Shown one piece after another: positions 1 to 7,361 of a stretch of DNA of 64,000 nt (the first letter of the stretch is position 1; every line of letters starts with the position of its first letter). The stretch spans positions 44,773 to 108,772 of the forward strand of contig NZ_VBSN01000022.1 in assembly GCF_006149045.1 (NCBI RefSeq), read 5' to 3'. The notes beneath the pieces were generated by a model, which saw only the letters and a program-made list of their open reading frames with translations, was not told the DNA's origin and ran no database searches. The stretch comes from Dyadobacter flavalbus. Its GTDB lineage: Bacteria > Bacteroidota > Bacteroidia > Cytophagales > Spirosomataceae. Position numbers and translations under genes: made by a program.

Positions 1-951
1 GGGGCTGCGCTTTTCTGGGAACTGGTATTAGCGATCCGTATATATAGCAAAAAACGCTTTCATGTCATTCAGGGCTGTAATCCGCCCGACCTGATTTTCC
101 TTATTGCCCTGCCGTTCAAGTTGCTGGGCGTCAAATATGTATTTGATCACCACGACATTAACCCGGAATTGTATGAGGCCAAATTCAACAAGAAAGACTG
201 GTTTTACAAACTGATGGTCTTTTTTGAGAAACTGACCTTTAAAACGGCTGATGCAAGCATTGCAACCAACGAATCGTACCGGAACATCGCCATTCAGCGC
301 GGAGGCATGAATCCTGCGAAAGTTACCGTTGTACGAAGCGGCCCGAAACTGGACCGTCTCAAAATAACGGCCGGCAATCCGGTCTATAAAAAAGGACGTA
401 CTTATCTGATCGGATATCTGGGTGTAATCGGTGATCAGGAAGGCATTGACCTGCTGCTGGAATCATTTAAATACATTGTTGAAAGAAGAAAAGATGTTCA
501 ACTTGCCATCGTAGGCGGCGGAACCAGCGTTGAAAGCCTGAAGGCACTTTCCCTGGAAATGGGATTGGGCGATTACGTAGATTTTTACGGAAGGGTTTCG
601 GATGAACTGCTGGTGGATATCCTGAATACTGCGGATGTTTGCGTGAACCCGGACCGGCCTACAACCATGAACCAGCTTTCCACAATGAATAAAATTATGG
701 AATATATGGCTCTTCAGAAACCGATTGTACAATATGATCTGAAAGAAGGACGTTTTTCTGCTCAGCAGGCTTCCTTATATGCAGATAATACAAATACAAC
801 GGACTTTGCTGAAAAGATCATGTGGCTTCTGGACAATCCTGAAGAACGCAAAAAAATGTCTGCATTTGGTTACAGCAGGGTTGTAAGAGAGCTTTCCTGG
901 GAATTTGAGAGTAAAGTTTTAATTGATTTTTATAAAAGACTGCTGCTTTAA
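1..951 (+). CDS. Glycosyltransferase family 4, 5' end missing
   Basis: The reading frame is open from the first base of the window, so the gene begins upstream and only its last ~316 codons are visible. The C-terminal part has the look of a GT-B family 4 transferase: a strand-loop signature YLGVIGDQEGIDLLLESF introducing the nucleotide-sugar-binding lobe, followed by the acceptor/donor region with NPDRPTTMNQLSTMNKIMEY, which resembles the conserved Glu-containing motif that holds the sugar nucleotide in GT4 enzymes. It probably adds a sugar to a lipid-linked exopolysaccharide repeat unit in the cytoplasm. A surface-polysaccharide lyase-like gene follows 34 bases later on the same strand, and an initiating sugar transferase lies 13 kb on, which supports an exopolysaccharide locus. 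The specific sugar cannot be read from the sequence. Confidence 0.85.
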   Translation, partial: GAALFWELVLAIRIYSKKRFHVIQGCNPPDLIFLIALPFKLLGVKYVFDHHDINPELYEAKFNKKDWFYKLMVFFEKLTFKTADASIATNESYRNIAIQRGGMNPAKVTVVRSGPKLDRLKITAGNPVYKKGRTYLIGYLGVIGDQEGIDLLLESFKYIVERRKDVQLAIVGGGTSVESLKALSLEMGLGDYVDFYGRVSDELLVDILNTADVCVNPDRPTTMNQLSTMNKIMEYMALQKPIVQYDLKEGRFSAQQASLYADNTNTTDFAEKIMWLLDNPEERKKMSAFGYSRVVRELSWEFESKVLIDFYKRLLL

Positions 952-985
952 TCCATAAAGCTTGTGCAGCTGAACCGGAGTTGTA

Positions 986-1786
986 ATGAAGAAATTGGTC
1001 AGTATCTTGCTTTTTACAGGTTGTGTTTTGTCAGGAAAAGTTATTGCCCAGCGAAATGACGTTATTCTTCGGGACTTTTTCCAAAACAAGGATTACAGGA
1101 AAAACTGGGAAAAGGCCGAAAGCTGCTGCCCGCATTCCATGAAGCTGCTTACGGGTGCTGATCAGGTCGCGGGAAGAAACGCCATTCGTTTTGAAGTAGA
1201 CCGCAATGATCAGAAAGTCAATAACGGTTATCGTTCCGAACTCCGGATGGCCAAGGAAAAAACGGCTGATATTGAACGCTGGTACAAATTCAGTATTTTC
1301 CTTCCTGCGGATTACGAAATTGATTCAACATTTGAAGTACTGGCGCAGTGGCATGAAGTTCCTGATTTTTCATTGGGGGAAAAATGGCGTTCCGCACCAA
1401 TTTCCCTTCAGACTGATAAGGAAAAATGGAGAATATGCATTAATTCCGCCAGCGATCCGGTCAATACCGATAAGACAATTAGTTTGAAAAAGACCATCGA
1501 ATTAGGTGACATTAAAAAAGGTGTGTGGACAGACTGGCTTTTTCATATCCGGTTCTCTTATCAGGAGGACGGCGTTCTGGAAGTCTGGGAAAATGACAAA
1601 ATGGTTGTTGATTATAAAGGGCCCAACTACTACAACGATAAAACAGGACCATTTTTTAAAATCGGTATTTATAAAACTCCCTGGAAATTTTACAGGAACA
1701 ACTCGATCGTAACCAACAGAGTCGTTTATTTTTCTGATGTGAAAGTTGGAAATGAACATGCAAGTTTTGATTCCATGAAAGATTAG
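986..1786 (+). CDS. Secreted heparin-lyase-like (PF14099-type) polysaccharide lyase
   Basis: This 266-residue protein starts with a Sec signal peptide (MKKLVSILLFTGCVLSG, cleavage likely after IAQ) and then has a single beta-jelly-roll domain. Diagnostic segments are YRSEL near residue 81, FEVLAQWHEVPD near 116 and FFKIGIYKTPWKF near 230, the pattern of the heparin lyase I-like polysaccharide lyase family. Such proteins are common beside bacterial exopolysaccharide genes, where they probably trim or release polymer in the periplasm or outside the cell. It lies 34 bases after the glycosyltransferase gene and is probably in the same operon. It is a stand-alone version of the C-terminal domain of the two large proteins downstream. 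Substrate and whether catalysis is retained are not known. Confidence 0.82.
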   Translation: MKKLVSILLFTGCVLSGKVIAQRNDVILRDFFQNKDYRKNWEKAESCCPHSMKLLTGADQVAGRNAIRFEVDRNDQKVNNGYRSELRMAKEKTADIERWYKFSIFLPADYEIDSTFEVLAQWHEVPDFSLGEKWRSAPISLQTDKEKWRICINSASDPVNTDKTISLKKTIELGDIKKGVWTDWLFHIRFSYQEDGVLEVWENDKMVVDYKGPNYYNDKTGPFFKIGIYKTPWKFYRNNSIVTNRVVYFSDVKVGNEHASFDSMKD

Positions 1787-1825
1787 AAGTTCTACACTTC
1801 AGCTCTAACATCTATTAATATATTA

Positions 1826-1857
1826 TAGGACAATTTATTATTTAAATTGTCCTATTT
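1826..1857 (+). terminator. Intrinsic terminator after the lyase-like gene
   Basis: An 11-bp perfect inverted repeat (TAGGACAATTT at 1826-1836 with AAATTGTCCTA at 1844-1854) encloses a 7-base loop and is followed by a short T-rich run. It lies 40 bases after the stop of the lyase-like gene, so it probably ends the glycosyltransferase-lyase transcript. Confidence 0.75.
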
Positions 1858-2208
1858 CATTTGTTAAAAACAAAAAAAGTACAATTTTCATCTAAATTTT
1901 AAGCTATAATCATGGCTAATATGCCTGTTTTTGCTTAACTTTCCTTTCTCTAAAAATTGCTTTTTGTAAAGTTCAACGTCTCTGCCGCAGGATAATTGAA
2001 AGTCTTAAAAGCAGAACCTCTTAATTTAACTTTGGAATACTAAAAGTCCGGATGATCATTAAATATGTCATGTAGACATAATTTTTTGAATTGTCTGTGT
2101 AATCTATCTTGTTTGTGTAATAGATTCTACTTGCTTATAGTATAATAAATGGGTTTGTTTTTCACTTATAGCTTATTACTATCTGACTTAAACTATACTT
2201 AACCTACA
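1858..2208. other. AT-rich intergenic region upstream of the first fused lyase
   Basis: This stretch of about 350 bases has no convincing reading frame. It is strongly AT-rich and presumably holds the promoter of the downstream cassette, but I could not find a clean TANNTTTG box with a properly spaced upstream TTG. No repeat or RNA gene was recognised. Confidence 0.4.
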
Positions 2209-4461
2209 ATGCTTTTGAATGAGTTAACCCCGCTAAGTGTCTTTGATTTTAGGCAGGAATCTACATTTACAAACAGTAACATCATGTTCTCTCGCAAAGG
2301 CGAAGCATCCTATTACGGAGCTGACGGTCTTTTGCATTTTTCACAACTGGGTCAGAACTGGCTCATGCAAAGCCAGAACCTGGCTGTCAAGCCCTGGATC
2401 AGTGTCGGGGTGTCGGTAAGTACCCCCAACAGCATTGCAGCACCTGACGGTACGTTTACTGCCAATAAAATCTCTGAAAATCAGGTTACAGGGGAGCACA
2501 GAATGTCCAGAAACCTCTCCGTAACAAAAGGAGAAGCTGTCACGCTGAGCATCTACGTAAAGGCCGGCACCCGAAGCAGGATACAGTTCAGCTTTTCAAA
2601 CGGTTCGTCGTACACGGGCGGTAATCCTACTGTGAAGTTTAATTTAGCCACCGGTACTTTCACTTCCATAAGCTCCAATGTTGTCAGTTCACAGGCTGTT
2701 AACAGCGGAAACGGATGGTGGAGAATCAAACTCACCGGAATGCCCGACCTTGGAACTGCTTCCGGATTTCATTTGTATGTAGTAAATGATTCCAACGGAA
2801 TCAATTACAGCGGAGGTAGTGACAAATACATTTATGCATGGGGCGCACAGATGGAAGCCGGAAGTAATATGTCAACATATATACCTACTACGGTAGCTCC
2901 TTTGTATGGTACTAGTTTGCGGTTCAACTACAACCTTTCCGGGTCCACGCCTACACTCGCCGGCGCACTGATCGAACCTGAATCCACCAACCTGATTCCC
3001 TATTCCCAGAAATTTGACATAAGTGCCTGGAACAAGAGAAATTCAACAGTAGTTACGTCCGGCACCAAATCCCCTGATGGCGTAAGCAGTGCATATAAAA
3101 TAAAAGAAAACACTTCGAGTGCCACACATAACATTGCACCCGTCTCAAACCTCACTACTTCTTCCGGAAGCACCTATACATTGAGTGCCTTCCTGCGTGA
3201 AGCTGAACGCGACTGGGGCTATTTTAATGTAAACGGATCGTCCATTCACTTTGATCTGAACAACGGCATTATCGGTAACAAGAATAACCTTTTCATTTCC
3301 TGGAGGATTGAAAATGCCGGAAACGGATGGTTCCGCTGCAGTGCCACATTCATAGCCTCATCTTCTTCCACTTCCATTTACATCGGTCCTGAAAAATACA
3401 ATGGACAGCAGTCTTATGGCGGCGACGGCAACAGCGGAATTTTGGTATGGGGCGTACAATTGGAAAAAAGTGTGGTTCCAACCAGTTATATTCGTACCAG
3501 CGGAAGCGCTGTAACCAGAGGTGCAGATATTGTGACACTGGGCTCACCGGATTCCAGCAGTGTTTACGATGTATTTATCCAGCGGTCACAGGGCGGAACC
3601 TGGGTAAATGGCAAAAGCGGCAGTTTCGAGGTTGAAACTTCAATCAGTGAAATACTTCTGATCAACTTGTATAATTCCGGTATAACGATACGTGAAAAGG
3701 AAGAAAGTGTTCAGGCATTGTTCCCGCAGGTATATGAATCTGTAGGCATTAGCGGTACAATAGTTCCGTTGTTTAAGGAATTGTATTATACACAGTCGCC
3801 AAGCAAGTCATGGTCCATGCAAAAGGCGGTGAACAAAACAGCCCCGATATACCGTGCACAGGTCAATTCGAATGATGTATGGTCAGGGGATGCCAACAAC
3901 CAGGATCGCGAACGCTCGGAGCTTTATCTTAAAAACGCAAACCTTCCTTTTAACCGTGATATATGGCTTTCATTTGCCATCAGAATTGCGCCGGGCACCG
4001 CGCTGAACCTTGAATCTGCGGACTTCTGCTACCTCGGACAGTTTCATGCCAGCGAAGATGATCGTGACATCAGTTCTCCGCCGGTGCTTGGATTAAGGCT
4101 GGAAGGGCTGGATACCATAAAGGTATTCACCTGTTCGACTACCGATAACCCGCATTACAAAAGCCCGAAATCAATACTGAGAGGTACAAGCCAGTTTGAA
4201 CGAGGAATATGGCACAAAAACGTAATGCGTATTCGTTTTTCTACTACCAACGGACAATTGCAGTGGTGGAAAGACGGAGTAGAACTGGTTAATCTTTCAG
4301 GTATAGGAATCGGCTATCCTGATGAAGTGGGGCCATACTGGAAATTTGGTATTTACCGGTCGCCAATGTCAAATACAATTGCTGTTGAATATGCTAACAT
4401 GGAAGTTGAATCTGTAAATTCACTATCATCCCGCATCAATAATCCACTTATAATATCATAA
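2209..4461 (+). CDS. Fused phage-fibre-like binding modules plus heparin-lyase-like domain (copy 1)
   Basis: A 750-residue protein of three parts. Residues ~50-230 and ~255-430 are two copies of a beta-sandwich module like those in phage head/tail fibres: each has a Trp-rich start (TNLIPYSQKFDISAW in the second) and ends with a YAWGAQMEAG or LVWGVQLEKS strand followed by a TSYI or STYIPT turn. Residues ~510-735 form a heparin-lyase-like domain (RERSELYLKN, CYLGQFHASED, YWKFGIYRSP). The ATG at 2209 has no signal peptide behind it, which is odd for a polysaccharide-active protein. The next gene starts 24 bases after the stop and encodes a small twin-arginine/T9SS protein. A paralogue with the same layout lies at 7362. 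Likely role is binding and perhaps cleaving a polysaccharide; the location is unclear. Confidence 0.75.
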   Translation: MLLNELTPLSVFDFRQESTFTNSNIMFSRKGEASYYGADGLLHFSQLGQNWLMQSQNLAVKPWISVGVSVSTPNSIAAPDGTFTANKISENQVTGEHRMSRNLSVTKGEAVTLSIYVKAGTRSRIQFSFSNGSSYTGGNPTVKFNLATGTFTSISSNVVSSQAVNSGNGWWRIKLTGMPDLGTASGFHLYVVNDSNGINYSGGSDKYIYAWGAQMEAGSNMSTYIPTTVAPLYGTSLRFNYNLSGSTPTLAGALIEPESTNLIPYSQKFDISAWNKRNSTVVTSGTKSPDGVSSAYKIKENTSSATHNIAPVSNLTTSSGSTYTLSAFLREAERDWGYFNVNGSSIHFDLNNGIIGNKNNLFISWRIENAGNGWFRCSATFIASSSSTSIYIGPEKYNGQQSYGGDGNSGILVWGVQLEKSVVPTSYIRTSGSAVTRGADIVTLGSPDSSSVYDVFIQRSQGGTWVNGKSGSFEVETSISEILLINLYNSGITIREKEESVQALFPQVYESVGISGTIVPLFKELYYTQSPSKSWSMQKAVNKTAPIYRAQVNSNDVWSGDANNQDRERSELYLKNANLPFNRDIWLSFAIRIAPGTALNLESADFCYLGQFHASEDDRDISSPPVLGLRLEGLDTIKVFTCSTTDNPHYKSPKSILRGTSQFERGIWHKNVMRIRFSTTNGQLQWWKDGVELVNLSGIGIGYPDEVGPYWKFGIYRSPMSNTIAVEYANMEVESVNSLSSRINNPLIIS

Positions 4462-4485
4462 AAATCTTTGCTTAATAAAACAAAC

Positions 4486-5091
4486 ATGATACTTAAACGC
4501 AGGAACTTTATTCAGGTCGTTTCATTAGGTCTGGCAACTGTAGCATCAGGATTTAAGGTAGCACTTCCGGAAAAACCAACTCCTCCGGATACCAAAACGC
4601 TGGATATCATTATGCCTTCTCGTGACGGCAAATATGTATTCTTTGTTGACGGGCAAAAACAACTGCTCCAGATTACAAATGAAAAAGGCATCTTGAGAAT
4701 TCCTACACATTCGTGTATTATCAAATATATTGCAGCTGACGGCGTAACCAAATTGTCCGTTTACATTGATCAGGATACCGCCAAGTCGCATCTGCTGCCC
4801 GGGGTACCGTTACCGGATGTTGAAAATGATTCCGAATGGAATGCAGTTATACTCGGCAACCCGATCCGCGAAGGAAAACTGTCCACTCAGATCTCCGGCC
4901 CGGTCAACACCAATGCAGTGATTGAAGTCCTTGATCTTCAGGGTCGTTCCCTGATTAAAGAAACAGTAAATAAAACCAAGTCGGTGGAAGCATTTACGCT
5001 GGATGTGCAGCGTTTTGCAAAAGGCATGTTACTGGTAAAAGTAAGCAGCGATGAATTTACCCGCACTATGAAAGTTCTGCATGTAAACTGA
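4486..5091 (+). CDS. Small protein with twin-arginine-type signal and T9SS sorting domain
   Basis: A 201-residue protein. The ATG at 4486 is preferred over an in-frame TTG at 4468 because it places KRRNFIQ, a twin-arginine-like motif, at residues 4-10 ahead of a hydrophobic stretch. Residues ~38-110 form a domain I do not recognise, with the pattern GKYVFFVDGQKQ, a single Cys and an AADG turn, shared by two more proteins downstream. Residues ~125-201 match the T9SS type A sorting domain (NPIREGKL, IEVLDLQGRSL, FAKGMLLVKVS, final KVLHVN). It should therefore be exported and then passed through the outer membrane by the T9SS. It follows the large lyase-like gene by 24 bases, so the two are probably co-transcribed. 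Confidence 0.75.
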   Translation: MILKRRNFIQVVSLGLATVASGFKVALPEKPTPPDTKTLDIIMPSRDGKYVFFVDGQKQLLQITNEKGILRIPTHSCIIKYIAADGVTKLSVYIDQDTAKSHLLPGVPLPDVENDSEWNAVILGNPIREGKLSTQISGPVNTNAVIEVLDLQGRSLIKETVNKTKSVEAFTLDVQRFAKGMLLVKVSSDEFTRTMKVLHVN

Positions 5092-5133
5092 GACAACGCT
5101 TTGAAAAGTTATGGCGGAACGGCCCAAAGCCGA

Positions 5134-5177
5134 TTGTTGTAAAATACTTTTATCAGATCTGAAGTATTTTACAACAA
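5134..5177. terminator. Bidirectional hairpin between convergent genes
   Basis: A 16-bp perfect inverted repeat (arms 5134-5149 and 5162-5177, 12-base loop) lies between the T9SS small-protein gene and the convergent DUF5723 gene. It can end transcription from both sides. Its right arm resembles that of the hairpin after the third small paralogue at 10977, which suggests the 3' regions share ancestry. Confidence 0.75.
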
Positions 5178-5222
5178 ACCGCCGGACTCAGTAAATGGTT
5201 AGTCAAATCTGGCAAACGCATT

Positions 5223-6572
5223 TTATTTGAAATTTCCTGAAACCAATGACATACCAATTTGCGCATCAATCTGCTTCGATCGGAACAATGCGGAAATCAG
5301 GCTGCTGCTGCCAAAATAAAATCTTTTATACTTCACACCTGCCCCGATATTGATCCCTGCATATTCCTGATAGGAAACGGGTACCGATAAACGGAACTTG
5401 TGATTTCTCCAGGTGGGCACAATTCCCGCATAAGCCGGACTATGCAGGTTATACGCAAAGTCTTTTTCCCTGGGATCTGTACCGGCATCAACAAGCACGC
5501 TGTAAGTATCATTTATAGCATAATGCAGTTTGAAACGGATCATCATGGGCAGTTTGTATGAATACTGCTTGCTGGAAATATCAGTCTGCTTGAAAAACTT
5601 GCTGTATTTATCGTAAATTTTGGTCGTATGGCTGAATGAAGAAAACTTGATGCTGTTGTTAAAATAAAGCCTCATGTTGGAAGGAATACCGATATCATAA
5701 GATTTGCTGTATTGCGGATCGGGCTTGTAACGAACTTTCCCGATATCGGTTACAGAAGCCATAATGGTCAGTTTCGGGGCCTGTTTCAAATCTTCGTAAT
5801 ATTCATAAACCAGTCCGAAATCAGCACCAACACTTGCTTTCCGTGGCTTTAAAAAACCCAGCAGGCCAAATTCTGCAAGAAAATTTCCGGATGTCTGCGC
5901 AGAAACTTTACCCGTTGCATCCGTAAAGTAACTTCCCTTCGTTTTGTTTTTCTTGATGGTTCCTACCAGATCCGACGCAAGCATTGAACTGTTTGCAACG
6001 CCATTGATGTATCTTAAAGTAGCTCCTCCGCGGATTTTCACATGCTCGCCCGACAATAACGTTCTGGAAACCGACAGCCCCAGATCATTGAATACTGCGG
6101 TATTCATGCGCATGTCCTTTTCGGCGACAATATGGCTTGGATACGTGTAAACCTTCTTTGCCGTTTCACCGATTTCTGAAATCAGCCGGCCGATTACGTC
6201 TGAATAATTGGCTACAACTCGTGAACGGGTTGTAACTGCAATACTTGTTTTCTCATCGAGACGGATTGCAAACGAAGGCCCGATCAATCCGATTTCGGCG
6301 TATCCGGATGACGGTTTTTTTATTCCGAGAATACTTCCGCGTAAAAGATCATTGTGAAAGACTGTAAATAAGGAAAATCTGGCTGTATTGGCAGAAGACC
6401 TGAAATACAAAGACGCATAATGTGCAGACCATTTGTGTGATTCAGGAACTTGCAGGACAGCAGGATTATAGAAAGTATTGGTTAATTCATACCGGTTGAA
6501 TTCTGTCGTGCTGAACTGAGCAAATGAACTGCTGCCTGCAAGCATTAAGAAAAAGAAGTACAATCTTTTCAT
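5223..6572 (-). CDS. DUF5723-type outer-membrane beta-barrel protein
   Basis: A 449-residue protein with a Sec signal peptide (MKRLYFFFLMLAGSSSFAQF) followed by a long series of amphipathic beta strands with Tyr/Phe-rich ends, as expected of an outer-membrane barrel. The early segment NRYELTNTFYNPAVL and the overall length fit the Bacteroidota DUF5723 family, which is also reminiscent of PorP/SprF-type proteins. No function is established for that family. It lies on the opposite strand between the two lyase cassettes and ends against the 5134-5177 hairpin. A broken or frameshifted small reading frame ends only 6 bases upstream of its ATG. Confidence 0.6.
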   Translation of the reverse strand: MKRLYFFFLMLAGSSSFAQFSTTEFNRYELTNTFYNPAVLQVPESHKWSAHYASLYFRSSANTARFSLFTVFHNDLLRGSILGIKKPSSGYAEIGLIGPSFAIRLDEKTSIAVTTRSRVVANYSDVIGRLISEIGETAKKVYTYPSHIVAEKDMRMNTAVFNDLGLSVSRTLLSGEHVKIRGGATLRYINGVANSSMLASDLVGTIKKNKTKGSYFTDATGKVSAQTSGNFLAEFGLLGFLKPRKASVGADFGLVYEYYEDLKQAPKLTIMASVTDIGKVRYKPDPQYSKSYDIGIPSNMRLYFNNSIKFSSFSHTTKIYDKYSKFFKQTDISSKQYSYKLPMMIRFKLHYAINDTYSVLVDAGTDPREKDFAYNLHSPAYAGIVPTWRNHKFRLSVPVSYQEYAGINIGAGVKYKRFYFGSSSLISALFRSKQIDAQIGMSLVSGNFK

Positions 6573-6578
6573 GAAAGA

Positions 6579-6837
6579 TTACAGATGTTTGATAAAGGTT
6601 TTCAACATAGGTTCCAGTGCCTCCTTAATACCGGCGCTGCTTTCTTCTGCCCGGAAGCAATGTACAGCGTATTTGTAAGTTATGGAAAAAATCTGTCTCC
6701 AAACCTTGCAATTTCACAGAATTGTCATAGTCCGGAATATAGTTTAACATTCCCGTAATGTGCATTTGATTATCAATCTGAATCAAAGACCCGGCAGTTA
6801 CAATTTGCTGAACTGCTTTATACCAGATTGCATGCAT
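6579..6837 (-). pseudogene. Possible small gene split by a frameshift, upstream of the DUF5723 gene
   Basis: From the ATG at 6837 one frame reads about 45 residues of plausible protein (start MHAIWYKAVQQIV, through MLNYIPDYDNSVK) and stops at 6625. A second frame, open from about 6714, reads on with protein-like composition (VWRQIFSITYKYAVHCFRAE, then KEALEPMLKTFIKHL) and stops at 6579, six bases before the DUF5723 start. Joined by one frameshift these would make a product of ~85 residues co-transcribed with the DUF5723 gene. A TACTTTTG box lies at 6867-6874 on the same strand. I do not recognise the protein. It may be a decayed gene, a sequencing error or chance. Confidence 0.3.
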
Positions 6838-6874
6838 TCTCAAAAGCGTTCCCCTATGTTTTAATGCAAAAGTA

Positions 6875-7361
6875 ACCGAATACTTCCTCTCTGATATTAA
6901 AATGCGGTTAGACTTGTAAACTCCTTATCAGCAAAGCTGCAAACACGCATTTTTGTAGCATATATACTACAATCTTATACTCGATTACTTCATTTCAGTT
7001 TATCCTTTCACCTATTTACAGGCCCGATCCTCCAGTTAGGTAATTATAGCTTGCACGGCTTAGCTTTAAGCACATATACAGGCCTTTTTCAACAACAATT
7101 TAACTAAATACATATTCAAAATAATCAAGACTGATAAAGCAGAAACAATTCCTTTGTAATACTAGTTTGTAAAATATATTTTGAATATTAACTTTTGTTA
7201 TATAGCTTTAATTAATATTTAAAGGCAAATAAATACGTAAAGATTTTGTAAAATTTATACTATATAAAACTAACAGAGGTTCTATAAAATTTAATTTACT
7301 CTAAGCTCTTTTCGATACCTGTTTGAATTTATTTAAAGTTTATTCCCTAAATGTATTGAAA
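6875..7361. other. AT-rich intergenic region upstream of the second fused lyase
   Basis: Nearly 490 bases between the divergent DUF5723 side and the second cassette contain no convincing gene. The composition is very AT-rich. It should contain the promoter of the second cassette, but no well-spaced promoter pair or inverted repeat stands out. Confidence 0.4.
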
